Positions 17,191-26,422 of a stretch of 45,614 nt of DNA are shown one piece after another. A model generated the notes under the pieces. The model saw only the letters and a program-made list of their open reading frames with translations, searched no databases and was not told the DNA's origin. The stretch is from the NCBI GenBank assembly GCA_029263015.1, contig JAJCYI010000105.1, forward strand, positions 1-45,614, written 5' to 3'. Position 1 is the first letter of the stretch. Every line of letters starts with the position of its first letter. The DNA comes from Saprospiraceae bacterium (GTDB taxonomy: Bacteria > Bacteroidota > Bacteroidia > Chitinophagales > Saprospiraceae). The translations under genes and the position numbers were made by a program.

Positions 17191-19152
17191 ATGGTCTTAA
17201 ATAAAAAACGCCTTCTGGCCGCCATTATGTTTACGGACATAGTCGGTTATACGGCGATGATGCAAGAGAACGAGAGAACTGCCGCAGTTGCGCGTCAGCG
17301 TCACCGGGATATTTTTGAGGAGGAACACAAACGTTTTGAGGGCGAGGTATTGCAATACTACGGCGACGGCACACTAAGTATTTTTCAAAGCGCCGTGGAA
17401 GCTGTGAAATGTGCCATATCGATGCAACAAGCTTTTCAGACCGGGACAAAAGTGCCGCTAAGGATCGGCATTCATTTAGGTGATATTGTTCTTGACGATA
17501 GTGATGTATATGGTGACGGTGTAAACCTTGCTTCCAGAATCGAATCACTTGGAGTTCCTGGGTGTGTCCTTATTTCCGATAAATTGAATTATGCTGTCAA
17601 AAGCCAAGGTTCAATCTCAACCAAATCAGTCGGGTTTTTCGAATTTAAGAATATTAGGGAACCTGTAGAAGTGTTTGCCATTTCGAATACAGGTATCCGA
17701 GTGCCCCACCGCTCAGAGATGAAGGGCAAGCTCAAGGAAAATAAAAAATCCATCGCGGTACTTCCTTTTGTCAACATGAGTTCCGATCCTGAAAATGAAT
17801 ATTTCAGTGATGGCATCGCCGAAGAAATCCTGAATGCCCTTGTCAAAGTAAAAGAAATACAGGTAACTGCTCGAACTTCCTCATTTTGTTTCAAAGATAA
17901 AAACCTGGACATCCGGGAAATTGGTCAGCAACTCGGCGTCGCCCATGTCCTCGAAGGAAGTGTCCGGAAAGCGGGCAACCGAGTGCGTGTGACAGCACAA
18001 TTAGTGAGCAGTGTAGATGGTTTTCATTTTTTCTCTGAAACTTACGACCAGACACTAGAAGATATTTTTGCCGTACAGGACGAAATTGCACAAAAGGTCA
18101 CAAACCGCTTACGAGAGCATTTAAAAGAAGAACTACATGAAAAGCAATTGGTAAATGCCTCTACAACCAACATGGAGGCTTATGAAACTTACCTGAGGGG
18201 GCTGTATTATTTTAACCAATGGGGCGATGAACCATTAATAAAAGCCATTCCTCTTTTTCATAAAGCAATTGAAATGCAAGCTGACTTTGCATTACCTCAT
18301 GCCCAGTTGAGCCTCAGTTATATATTTCAGGCTTTCCAAAGAAAAATAACCTGGAAAGAAGCTCATAAAAGAGCAGTGGCTCACCTCACCCGAACTTTGG
18401 AATTGGATTCAGACTCACCCGAAGCCTACCTTTCAACTTTTGCTTTTCAGTTTTTTGTCGAATGGGACTGGAACGCCGCCTTGCAAGCCTTAAAGAAAGG
18501 ATTAAAGCTGTTCCCTAATTATGCCCGCCTGTATCATGCGCTTTCTGCAATTCATTATCTTAAGGGCGATATAGCTGGGGCTGTCAAAACGCACCAAAAA
18601 GGACTACAGCTAAATCCGCTATCGGTTGAAATGATATTTTATATGGGAATCGCCTACTACTGGAATAAAGAATACGATCAAGCCAATTATTATTTTGATA
18701 AAATACTGGCCATCGTTCCCAATCATCGGACAGCTTTGGAATACAAAGGCTGGTATGCTGGTCAACAAAACAGATACGAAGAAGCTATTTCCATTTTTCA
18801 AAACCTTGAACCTGCATCTGGTTATCAGATGCACCGCTTAACTTCTTTAGGGTGGGTTTATTTAAAACAAGGCAATACAAAAAAGGCAGAAGATTGTCTG
18901 GAAGAGTTATTAAAAATAAAGGAGCAACTAGACGATGGAGAAGTTTTATCGCACGACCTTGCTGTCTTATATACCAGCTTCGGGGACTTTGACTTGGCCT
19001 TCCATTATTTAGAAAAAGCCATTAAGAACAAAATTGGCGACTCCATGCTGCTGCGACTTCCCAGCTTAATATCCCCATTGCATATTGACCCACGGTTTGA
19101 AGATATGAAGGCATTGATTGGTGAGATGCCGAATGTTGATTTGGAGTTGTGA
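17191..19152 (+). CDS. Class III adenylate/guanylate cyclase with TolB-like domain and TPR repeats
   Basis: The 653-residue product has an N-terminal class III cyclase domain (about 8-165) with metal-binding aspartates in MFTDIVGY (Asp16) and YYGDG (Asp59) and the transition-state pair in VNLASRIES (Asn112, Arg116). A TolB-N-like region follows (about 188-305, SIAVLPFVNMSSDPENEYFS and DGIAEEILNAL), then tetratricopeptide repeats from about 325 to the end. There is no membrane segment, so it is probably cytosolic. The usual base-selecting lysine before the second aspartate appears to be Gln55, so ATP versus other nucleotides cannot be called. It starts 69 bp after the MoxR gene on the same strand. 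Confidence 0.88.
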   Translation: MVLNKKRLLAAIMFTDIVGYTAMMQENERTAAVARQRHRDIFEEEHKRFEGEVLQYYGDGTLSIFQSAVEAVKCAISMQQAFQTGTKVPLRIGIHLGDIVLDDSDVYGDGVNLASRIESLGVPGCVLISDKLNYAVKSQGSISTKSVGFFEFKNIREPVEVFAISNTGIRVPHRSEMKGKLKENKKSIAVLPFVNMSSDPENEYFSDGIAEEILNALVKVKEIQVTARTSSFCFKDKNLDIREIGQQLGVAHVLEGSVRKAGNRVRVTAQLVSSVDGFHFFSETYDQTLEDIFAVQDEIAQKVTNRLREHLKEELHEKQLVNASTTNMEAYETYLRGLYYFNQWGDEPLIKAIPLFHKAIEMQADFALPHAQLSLSYIFQAFQRKITWKEAHKRAVAHLTRTLELDSDSPEAYLSTFAFQFFVEWDWNAALQALKKGLKLFPNYARLYHALSAIHYLKGDIAGAVKTHQKGLQLNPLSVEMIFYMGIAYYWNKEYDQANYYFDKILAIVPNHRTALEYKGWYAGQQNRYEEAISIFQNLEPASGYQMHRLTSLGWVYLKQGNTKKAEDCLEELLKIKEQLDDGEVLSHDLAVLYTSFGDFDLAFHYLEKAIKNKIGDSMLLRLPSLISPLHIDPRFEDMKALIGEMPNVDLEL

Positions 19153-19308
19153 TTTTACAAGCTAGTCGGCGGAAATAGAACATTGTCGAAAAAACCGACT
19201 GTTTTATTCCGTGTACTAGTGATACTTACCGCAAGATAATCGGTTGTTTTTGGAATTATACCACGGACTCATTAATTTTGGTTATCTATTATTTATACCC
19301 ATACGGTA

Positions 19309-19560
19309 ATGACGGTCAATTTTAATAATAAAATAGTTGATGGATGGTGGACTTTATTACGACACCTAAGCCGAGAGGCCAAGTTGGAACTCGCTTCCCG
19401 GTTAATCAATTCATTGAAAAAAAACGAACCTGAAGAAAAAGAAGAAGGCTGGGTCAAACTTTATGGCTCGTGGGCTGATTCAAATGAAAAAGCCGAAAAG
19501 TTGATCGCTTTGATAAAGGGTAGCCGCAATACTGACCGTAAAATCGAACCCTTCGATTGA
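19309..19560 (+). CDS. Putative antitoxin of a VapBC-like pair
   Basis: The 83-residue product is not a strong match to a named antitoxin family, but its size, acidic character and position directly upstream of a PIN toxin, overlapping it by 4 bases, make an antitoxin role likely. The motif LSREAKLELASRLINSLKK resembles the helical segment of many small antitoxins found with PIN toxins in Bacteroidota. The C-terminal part (GWADSNEKAEKLIALIKG-like) probably wraps the toxin. The start at 19309 could also be slightly further in. Confidence 0.65.
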   Translation: MTVNFNNKIVDGWWTLLRHLSREAKLELASRLINSLKKNEPEEKEEGWVKLYGSWADSNEKAEKLIALIKGSRNTDRKIEPFD

Positions 19561-19952
19561 ACTACTTGCTCGACACCAATATTATCATATTTTTCTTCAA
19601 AGGAAAGTTTGGAATTGCCGACAAAATGAAAAAGGCCGGGATTGGAAATTGCTATATCTCAGAAATTACACTGGCTGAACTCAAATATGGTGCTTTATAC
19701 AATTCAAACCCTGAAAAGCATTTGGAAGAAATCGAACAACTGATTGCCTACCTATCTATTATTCCCATCACTTCTGCCATAGATTATTATGCAAAAGAAA
19801 AGGCACGTTTAAGAAAGGAAGGATCGTTGATTGACGATTTTGACCTTTTGATAGGCGGTACCGCAGCAGCCAATAAAATGATTTTGGTTACTAACAATAC
19901 CAAACATTTTACAAGGCTGGAAAAATTGAGGGTGGAGGACTGGACTAAATAA
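19557..19952 (+). CDS. vapC: VapC-like PIN-domain ribonuclease toxin
   Basis: The 131-residue product carries the PIN pattern: LLDTNIIIFFFKG at the start (first acidic residue), SEITLAELKYGALYN (Glu), and SLIDDFDLLIGGTAAANKMI with the central acidic pair, then VTNNTKHFTRLEKLRVEDW at the end. VapC toxins cut RNA, commonly tRNA. The start is a TTG at 19557, inside the last codons of the antitoxin gene, giving a 4-base TTGA overlap typical of translational coupling. All expected catalytic acidic residues appear to be present. Confidence 0.9.
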   Translation: MNYLLDTNIIIFFFKGKFGIADKMKKAGIGNCYISEITLAELKYGALYNSNPEKHLEEIEQLIAYLSIIPITSAIDYYAKEKARLRKEGSLIDDFDLLIGGTAAANKMILVTNNTKHFTRLEKLRVEDWTK

Positions 19953-20157
19953 TATAGTTGCAAGAATGTTGTCTGACTCCATACCCAAAAGCCAAGAGGT
20001 ATGTGACAGATTTGAACGGAGCACAATATGTCTAACAAAAATGGGTAACTCAGCGCCAGTGGGGGTAGTCAACTTATGATAATGTCAGTGACTAAATATT
20101 TAAACAGAATACTACCTTTATGCAGTAAACTACTATTCTAAACAAACACCTTGCAAA

Positions 20158-23100
20158 ATGAACAACCTCCGTCCTGCAAAACTCTACCTTATTGCCCTGT
20201 TAGCTTTCCTCATCGGCATACCTGAAATACAAGCTCAGAAAAATCAAACTTCAAAAACAGGCTACGACGAATTTTATTACAACACTATGCAATGGCGGTT
20301 GGTCGGCCCCTTCCGCGGTGGCCGGGCTGGTACGGTGGCCGGCATCAATGACAATCCGAATTTATATTATCTGGGCACAGCAGGTGGAGGTGTTTGGAAA
20401 ACAAAAGATGGGGGTAATACTTGGTCCAGCATTTCCGATGGTTATTTTGGTGGCTCGATTGGAGCGGTTGCTGTCGCTGATTCTGATCCAAACGTGATCT
20501 ATGTGGGCGAAGGCGAAGAGACTGTCAGAGGAAATGTCTCTTCCGGCGACGGCCTCTGGCGTTCAACCGATGCAGGAATTACCTGGAAATTTATTGGCCT
20601 AAAAGGAACAGAACATATTGGTCGCATCAGGGTACACCCAACAAATCCAGACTGGGTGTATGTAGCGGCAATGGGCAATTTGTGGATACCAAATGAAGAA
20701 AGAGGTGTCTATCGCTCAAAAGATGGCGGCAACAGCTGGGAAAAAATCCTTTACGTCAGCGACAAAGCAGGCGCTGTGGACATTGTATTTGACCCCAACA
20801 ACCCCCGAATTATTTATGCATCCACCTGGCAAATAAAAAGAAATGGCTACCGCATGGATAGTGGTGGGCCTGATAGTCACCTTTGGAAAAGCACCGATGG
20901 CGGCGACAATTGGGAAAAATTGACAGATCACCCTGGCCTGCCAAAAGGTGCGTTAGGCATTATCGGAGTGACGGTTTCCCCGCAGAACTCAGACCGCATT
21001 TGGACAATCATTGAAGCTGAAGAGGGTGGCGTATTCCGTTCGGATGACGGAGGGAAGACTTGGAAAAAAACCAGTGCCAACCGCTCTCTACGACAACGTG
21101 CCTGGTACTACTCCCGCATTTATGCAGACACAGAAAATGAGGATCGTGTCTATGTGCTGAACGTCGGATTTTGGCGCTCGAACGATGGTGGGAAAACATT
21201 TGAAAAAATAGATACTCCACATGGCGACCACCACGACCTTTGGATTGACCCAAATAACAATGAAAGAATGGCCATTGCTGATGACGGCGGCGGCCAGATC
21301 AGTTACGATGCAGGTGCAACCTGGACATCCTACCATAATCAACCAACCTCACAGTTTTACAGAGTGACGACTGACGATCACTTCCCTTTCAGGATATATG
21401 GTGCCCAACAAGACAATAGCACAATCAGGATATTGCACCGCTCAGCGGAAGGCTCTATTTCGGAGCGACATTGGGAACCGTCGGCAGGTGGCGAGAGTGC
21501 CCACTTGGCACCAGACCCATTGAACAGCAACATTGTATATGGTGGTACCTTTAAAGGTTATATGATGCGAAAGGATCATTTGACTGGGCAAGTCCGCTCG
21601 GTGAATGTATATCCCGACAACCCAGCAGGCTCAGGAGCTGAAGTGATGAAATACCGTTTCAATTGGAACTTTCCAGTCATGTTCAGTCCAAACGATCCTA
21701 AAAAATTATATGCCACTTCCAATCATGTACACGTGAGTTATAATGAAGGACAATCGTGGGAAGTGCTCAGTCCTGACCTGACCCGAAATGATCCTGAAAC
21801 GATCAAGTCATCAGGTGGTCAGATCACACAGGACAATACTGGAGCCGAGTTTTACGCCAATATTTTTGCGATAGCAGAGTCAACACTAGAGCCTGGTGTA
21901 ATCTGGACAGGCAGTGACGATGGCCTCGTACAAGTCAGCAGGGACAATGGAAAAACCTGGAACAACGTCACGCCAAAAGGCTCACCCAGGCTAAATATGA
22001 TGAACTGCATCGACATCGATCCTTATGAAAAAGGAGGTGCTTATGTGGCAGCCACATCTTATAAATTCGGTGATTACCAACCTTATATTTATAAAACGAG
22101 TGATTATGGAAAAACTTGGAAAAAAATAACCAATGGCATCGCCTCAAGTCATTACACCCGCGCGGTGAGAGCTGATCCTGTTCGCAAAGGTCTATTGTAT
22201 GCGGGCACAGAAAGGGGCATGTATATTTCTTTTGATGATGGCCAAAACTGGAAACCATTCCAGCTTAACCTGCCAATTGTTTCTATCAGGGATTTGCATA
22301 TCAAAAACAACACTTTGGTCGCTGCCACCCACGGTAGGAGTTTTTGGATGATCGACGACCTTGGCCCTGTGCGACAAATCAATGCTGAAACCATCAAAGA
22401 AACGCATCATCTATTTGAGCCAAAACCTGCTTACCGCATGGCTCAATCTCGAAGTTGGGGAAGCCCGAATTACAAACTCGTAGCTGAAAACCATCCGAAC
22501 GGTGTTCTTTTCAATTTTTTTATAAAAGATTTTAACGAGGAAAAAAAGGTGACTTTGGAAATCTTCGATGGAGCAGGAAATAGCATCCAAAAATTCAGCA
22601 ACAAAGCAGAAGAAAAAAAGCAGAAACTAAAAGTGGAGAAAGAAAAAAACCGCTTTGTCTGGAACATGCGCTATCCTGGGTTTAAAGAGTTTCCAGGAAT
22701 GGTTTTATACTCTTCCCCCAATAATGGCCCGAAAGCAATACCAGGTTCGTACTCAGCCATATTGGAGGTGGATAGCCAAATCGTGGAACAAAAATTTGAA
22801 ATAGCCAAAGACCCACGCCTACCAAACACAGATGAAGATTATCGAAAACAACTGGATTATTTGCTGGCAGTACGCAACAAAGTCAGTAACGCCCACCAGG
22901 CCATGATTGACATTAAAACCATAAGGGCCGATATTGAATATTTCAAAAAGAAACTGGAAGGGAATAAAAGCTATGAGGAGATTTTAGCGTTGGCAGCACA
23001 ATTAAATAAGGATATGACTGTCATTGAAAACAACATCCACATGACCAAAAACCAGAGCCGACAAGACCCTCTGAATTATGGCATCCGCATAAATAACCGC

Positions 23101-23313
23101 TTGGCATTTTTGATGGCCGACCAACAAAGGGGAGATTTCCCTCCCACTGACCAGGCAGATGAAGCCAGGAAAAATATCACTGCGGAATTGGATCACGAGT
23201 TGGAAATGTTAGATGATTTACTGCTCGAAAAACTTACGGAAATCAACGAAAAAGGAAAAGAATTGGGCGTGCAAATTATTAGTGATCGTTTGGTGAAAAA
23301 AAGGAAGCCGTAA
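20158..23313 (+). CDS. Large exported VPS10/sortilin-type BNR beta-propeller protein
   Basis: The 1051-residue product has a signal peptide (ending near PEIQAQ, about 27). Residues 40-780 contain many BNR/Asp-box repeats of the form SxDGGxTW: WKTKDGGNTWSSISDG, WRSTDAGITWKFIG, YRSKDGGNSWEKIL, WKSTDGGDNWEKL, FRSDDGGKTWKKT and later ISFDDGQNWKPFQ. This gives two stacked propellers. A linker beta-domain (about 800-900) and a helical C-terminal domain rich in Lys and Glu follow (LDYLLAVRNKVSNAHQAMID). It belongs to the glycosyl-hydrolase-like/sortilin group widespread in Bacteroidota, whose substrate is mostly unknown. No T9SS tail is visible. It is followed by a terminator. Confidence 0.85.
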   Translation: MNNLRPAKLYLIALLAFLIGIPEIQAQKNQTSKTGYDEFYYNTMQWRLVGPFRGGRAGTVAGINDNPNLYYLGTAGGGVWKTKDGGNTWSSISDGYFGGSIGAVAVADSDPNVIYVGEGEETVRGNVSSGDGLWRSTDAGITWKFIGLKGTEHIGRIRVHPTNPDWVYVAAMGNLWIPNEERGVYRSKDGGNSWEKILYVSDKAGAVDIVFDPNNPRIIYASTWQIKRNGYRMDSGGPDSHLWKSTDGGDNWEKLTDHPGLPKGALGIIGVTVSPQNSDRIWTIIEAEEGGVFRSDDGGKTWKKTSANRSLRQRAWYYSRIYADTENEDRVYVLNVGFWRSNDGGKTFEKIDTPHGDHHDLWIDPNNNERMAIADDGGGQISYDAGATWTSYHNQPTSQFYRVTTDDHFPFRIYGAQQDNSTIRILHRSAEGSISERHWEPSAGGESAHLAPDPLNSNIVYGGTFKGYMMRKDHLTGQVRSVNVYPDNPAGSGAEVMKYRFNWNFPVMFSPNDPKKLYATSNHVHVSYNEGQSWEVLSPDLTRNDPETIKSSGGQITQDNTGAEFYANIFAIAESTLEPGVIWTGSDDGLVQVSRDNGKTWNNVTPKGSPRLNMMNCIDIDPYEKGGAYVAATSYKFGDYQPYIYKTSDYGKTWKKITNGIASSHYTRAVRADPVRKGLLYAGTERGMYISFDDGQNWKPFQLNLPIVSIRDLHIKNNTLVAATHGRSFWMIDDLGPVRQINAETIKETHHLFEPKPAYRMAQSRSWGSPNYKLVAENHPNGVLFNFFIKDFNEEKKVTLEIFDGAGNSIQKFSNKAEEKKQKLKVEKEKNRFVWNMRYPGFKEFPGMVLYSSPNNGPKAIPGSYSAILEVDSQIVEQKFEIAKDPRLPNTDEDYRKQLDYLLAVRNKVSNAHQAMIDIKTIRADIEYFKKKLEGNKSYEEILALAAQLNKDMTVIENNIHMTKNQSRQDPLNYGIRINNRLAFLMADQQRGDFPPTDQADEARKNITAELDHELEMLDDLLLEKLTEINEKGKELGVQIISDRLVKKRKP

Positions 23314-23343
23314 ATCATATAGACATTCACCGTTCATTTATTT

Positions 23344-23387
23344 CCCGATCGGACCGCCTGTGGTGAGCCGATCGGGTCTGCTTTTTT
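23344..23387 (+). terminator. Intrinsic terminator of the BNR protein gene
   Basis: CCCGATCGG pairs with CCGATCGGG around a GC-rich loop that itself can pair (ACC/GGT), and a T-run follows at 23381. Confidence 0.8.
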
Positions 23388-23451
23388 TCTCCGGGAAAAA
23401 ACACCCCGCCTTTGTTGTCTAACCGACAAACTACAATGCGAACACAATAAT

Positions 23452-24015
23452 ATGGTGCTAAAACCACATCGGAATATCTCCGAAGCCGATTTGATCGGCC
23501 AGTGCCGGAAAGGCCAAGAAAGTGCCTTTCGGGAAGTGGTGACTATGCATGAAAAACAAGTTCGAAGAACGGTTTTTGGTATGTTGGGTGAATCATCCGA
23601 AGCGGAAGATGTAGCACAAGAAACCTTCATCCGTTTTTTTCAATCCTTGGACAACTTTAGGGGAAAAGCAAAAATGGGTACTTTCCTAACCCGCATTGCC
23701 ATTAATCTTTCGCTCAATGAATTAAAAAGACGGAAACGAAAAAACCGTTGGTTGACTTTTATTAAAAAGGGCGACCCAGAATTAAATATTGAAGACCCTT
23801 CTGCCAACCCCAATAAAATAGACACAATAGAATTGGTACAAAAAGCTTTGCAACTGTTAGAGCCTGAATTCAGGTCAGTTGTTGTTTTGCGAATGTTAGA
23901 TGGTTACTCGGTAAAAGAAGCAGCAGTAATTTTGCAAATACCAGAAGGTACCATTGCTTCTCGTTTGGCAAGAGGTCAAAAAAAATTAAAAAGCATTTTA
24001 GAAAAAATATTATAA
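23452..24015 (+). CDS. ECF-family RNA polymerase sigma factor
   Basis: The 187-residue product has sigma region 2 (about 12-80: ADLIGQCRKGQESAFREVV, then EAEDVAQETFIRFFQ with the core-binding motif and the -10 reading segment KMGTFLTRIAINLSLNELKR) and sigma region 4 (about 125-185: LLEPEFRSVVVLRMLDGYSV, EAAVILQIPEGTIASRLARG). It has no region 1.1 or 3, as expected for group 4. The gene is followed after one base by an anti-sigma-like gene and then by Spy/CpxP-like genes, so it probably senses envelope stress or metal and controls this operon. Confidence 0.93.
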   Translation: MVLKPHRNISEADLIGQCRKGQESAFREVVTMHEKQVRRTVFGMLGESSEAEDVAQETFIRFFQSLDNFRGKAKMGTFLTRIAINLSLNELKRRKRKNRWLTFIKKGDPELNIEDPSANPNKIDTIELVQKALQLLEPEFRSVVVLRMLDGYSVKEAAVILQIPEGTIASRLARGQKKLKSILEKIL

Positions 24016-24016
24016 A

Positions 24017-24412
24017 ATGAAAAATGCACTTGAATTATTAATTTATTCCCTCGATAATAAATTATCAAAAGAGGAGCAACAGCAATTAGATACTGCATTA
24101 AATAGTTCTGCCGAATTACGGGTGGAGCAAAAAAAATATTTAATGTTGAAAAATGTTGTTTCCAATATAACTTTTCCCAAGGCTGAAAATTTTACAGAAA
24201 ATATCTTAAATAAGATAAAAGATAAAAAAGCAAAAAATAATTTCAGCAATAATATTATTCAATTATTTCCAAAGGTGGCCATCGCTGCATCTTTTTTATT
24301 ATTTATCACTTGGTCCATAATTTATTTTACAGGAGATAATATCGTAATAAATGATTTAGTTGGCGTGGGGGAATTATCACCGGACGAGGCGTATAGTTTA
24401 TTGTCTTTTTAG
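24017..24412 (+). CDS. Putative anti-sigma factor, single-pass membrane protein
   Basis: The 131-residue product starts one base after the sigma-factor stop. Its N-terminal part is cytosolic and helical (ALELLIYSLDNKLSKEEQQQ, like the zinc-less anti-sigma N-domains), one membrane helix lies at about 88-107 (VAIAASFLLFITWSIIYF), and the short exported tail is LVGVGELSPDEAYSLL. There is no HxxxCxxC zinc motif. Function is inferred from position and topology. Confidence 0.75.
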   Translation: MKNALELLIYSLDNKLSKEEQQQLDTALNSSAELRVEQKKYLMLKNVVSNITFPKAENFTENILNKIKDKKAKNNFSNNIIQLFPKVAIAASFLLFITWSIIYFTGDNIVINDLVGVGELSPDEAYSLLSF

Positions 24413-24441
24413 AAAAATATTCAAGAATTTAAAATTCAGTA

Positions 24442-24454
24442 GCCGCGGAGCGGC
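24442..24454. repeat. Short GCCGC/GCGGC hairpin
   Basis: GCCGCGGAGCGGC is a 5-bp GC stem with a GGA loop in otherwise AT-rich DNA, 18 bases before the next start codon. Its role is unknown. Confidence 0.4.
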
Positions 24455-24472
24455 GCAACAATAGCAGTAGCA

Positions 24473-24877
24473 ATGGAAAACATAAAAACAATATTGGCAA
24501 TGGTTGGGCTTGTGGCAATTGGTTTTGCCGGCGGTTTTTTTACCCACGCCCAATTGACGCAACATCACCTGAATCAAGTTGCCAAAGAAGCAACAATAAT
24601 GGGATTTGAAGATCGCCTATTCAAGGTTATCGGCGTTGAAGAAGAGCAGCGAAAACGGCTCGAACCAATTGTAAAAGAATACGCTCAGCGTATGGGAAAA
24701 ATACACACCGATATCCACCATGACCGTAAAGGTACACTTGATTCTTTACACCATGCGTTGCAGTCGGAATTAACGGAACAACAAATGGAACGACTGGGTA
24801 GGTTTATTCACCGCCAATTAAGGATGCGCCCCGATCACGATAAAAAAATGCAACGTCGGAAAAAAATAGACCATTGA
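24473..24877 (+). CDS. Membrane-anchored Spy/CnrX-like periplasmic sensor or chaperone
   Basis: The 134-residue product has an N-terminal membrane anchor (ILAMVGLVAIGFAGGFF), then a helical periplasmic domain with many His and Arg residues and a closing RRKKIDH. It includes an LTEQQMERLGRFIH segment of the LTxxQ type used by Spy/CpxP folds. In metal-resistance ECF systems a CnrX-like membrane sensor of this kind controls the anti-sigma factor. The histidine-rich loops (HIDIHHD-type) would fit metal binding. It belongs to the sigma-factor operon by spacing (60 bp) and direction. The assignment is by analogy. Confidence 0.7.
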   Translation: MENIKTILAMVGLVAIGFAGGFFTHAQLTQHHLNQVAKEATIMGFEDRLFKVIGVEEEQRKRLEPIVKEYAQRMGKIHTDIHHDRKGTLDSLHHALQSELTEQQMERLGRFIHRQLRMRPDHDKKMQRRKKIDH

Positions 24878-24997
24878 TGTTGTCTAATTTAAAAATCACT
24901 TCAAACTGAAAGATTAAATTGTAAGAAAAGGATCCATTCTAACAATTTATTTTTCGAAATCATTTTGATCAAGAATCATTTAAATATTAAGTAAATT

Positions 24998-26200
24998 ATG
25001 AAAAATATTAAATCATCTATTTTAATCGCTTTTGCATTTTTTTTAATGCAAAATATTTATGCACAGGAACACCCTCATCATCCACATCATGAAATGAGGA
25101 CTCAAAAGATAGAAAAATTTAAAGCCGATTTAAATTTATCAACAGAACAAGAAGAGGCAATTGAAAAAATAAGAGAAAAATACCGCACAGAAAGGGAATC
25201 ATTAAAAAATAAAACAACGGAAGATCGGCATGTTATGCATGAAAAAATGCAAGGATTGACAAAAGCGCAAAGTGAGGAAATAGAAAATGTACTGACAGCA
25301 GAACAACAAAAAACATTAGAGGAAAAATTGGAAGGCACGCACGAGGAGCGATTTGAAAGAAGGCAACAACATCAAAAACAGAGAAAGGCGCTTCACAAAA
25401 AAGCAAAAAAATACCACAATGAAAATATTACTCCTGTCATGTTGGAACAGCGAGCTAAGTTAGAAGAAAAAATAAGCATTGAAGATAAAGCGAAGCTGGA
25501 AGAACTTCGTCCAATTTTCAGCAATTTACATGAACGTCGTATCAAAAAGCACGATGAATTATCAAAGTTTGAAAAGCCTATGAAAAAAGAAGAACGCCAG
25601 GCTTTTCATGAAGAACATAAAAAATCGATGGAGCAATATAAACCACAGATGGATTTATTGCACGAGTTGGTTGATAAATATGAAGACGACATCAATGTTT
25701 TGCTTGCTGAATTAGAAGAAGATCGCAAGGTCTGGCGAGAAGACATGCGTGAATTGCACGATGAGCACATTGACAAAAACAAAAAAGAAAGACATGAAAA
25801 ACGCCGTCGTCACCATTCAGAAGAAGGAAAACCTCATCATGAACATGGCGGCATGCACATAGAAGGTAAAAAAATGCGCAAAGGTCATTTTTTATTGCTC
25901 GACCCAAATGCTGAAGCTAGTGAAATGGAATTAACCAATAACATCAAATCTGTTTCCATCAACCCAAACCCTTCTATCAATTCGAATACAGTTATTTATG
26001 AATTAGCTGAATCAGGAAAAGTGCGTTTAGAATTACGGGGCAAAAGCGGAACCCTTATTAATGTATTGTTCGAAGGAAATAAAGAGGCTGGTAGTTTTGT
26101 ACAGGAAGTTGATCTATCCAATCAAAAAAGTGGTGTTTACTATATTTCACTAATTAGTGGCAAAGAAGTTATTTCCAAGAAATTTGTTGTCGCAAAATAA
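24998..26200 (+). CDS. His-rich Spy/CpxP-like LTxxQ protein with T9SS sorting tail
   Basis: The 400-residue product has a signal peptide (MKNIKSSILIAFAFFLM to AQE). Long charged helices follow, with two LTxxQ-like segments (LNLSTEQEEAIEKI, LTAEQQKTLEEKL), many His residues (EHPHHPHHEMR at the N-terminus; HEHGGMHIEGKK near 290) and a high Glu/Lys content suggesting a coiled fold. The last 75 residues are a type A T9SS sorting domain (VSINPNPSINSNTVIYEL, ending KKFVVAK). Spy/CpxP proteins normally stay in the periplasm, so a surface-exported version is unusual. It is the last gene of the ECF operon and precedes a strong terminator. Confidence 0.8.
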   Translation: MKNIKSSILIAFAFFLMQNIYAQEHPHHPHHEMRTQKIEKFKADLNLSTEQEEAIEKIREKYRTERESLKNKTTEDRHVMHEKMQGLTKAQSEEIENVLTAEQQKTLEEKLEGTHEERFERRQQHQKQRKALHKKAKKYHNENITPVMLEQRAKLEEKISIEDKAKLEELRPIFSNLHERRIKKHDELSKFEKPMKKEERQAFHEEHKKSMEQYKPQMDLLHELVDKYEDDINVLLAELEEDRKVWREDMRELHDEHIDKNKKERHEKRRRHHSEEGKPHHEHGGMHIEGKKMRKGHFLLLDPNAEASEMELTNNIKSVSINPNPSINSNTVIYELAESGKVRLELRGKSGTLINVLFEGNKEAGSFVQEVDLSNQKSGVYYISLISGKEVISKKFVVAK

Positions 26201-26211
26201 ATATTTTGAAG

Positions 26212-26260
26212 GCATAAAAAATCCCGATTGCTTAAATTAAGTAATCGGGATTTTTTATGC
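26212..26260 (+). terminator. Intrinsic terminator of the ECF/Spy operon
   Basis: An 18-bp perfect outer stem (GCATAAAAAATCCCGATT with its complement) encloses an inner CTTAA/TTAAG pairing, and the A/T tracts at both feet make it bidirectional. Confidence 0.85.
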
Positions 26261-26263
26261 TTT

Positions 26264-26422
26264 AGGAACAGTGAAAGAATAAATTGACATTCTTGGCTGT
26301 TTCTTTTTCCCTCTAACTTTGTTGAAAATACTCGCCGTAGCTCTGCTATGTCTGCGTTTTTCGCCTCATTAGAGAAAAAAATAAATCACTCAAAAATCTC
26401 AATTTATTTTTTCACTGCTCCT
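26264..26422. repeat. Family P3 imperfect palindrome, copy 2
   Basis: AGGAACAGTGAAAGAATAAA at the left pairs with the right end near 26403-26422, and inner blocks match those of 9271-9449. The right end touches the stop codon of the oxidoreductase gene. It lacks the 20-bp GC palindrome seen in copy 1. Confidence 0.8.

Noticed and set aside
17191-19152. The class III cyclase as part of a Pycsar pair with the DUF5706 gene
   Set aside because: It is 8 kb away on the other strand, with TolB and TPR domains that are not typical of Pycsar cyclases, so a functional pair is not supported.
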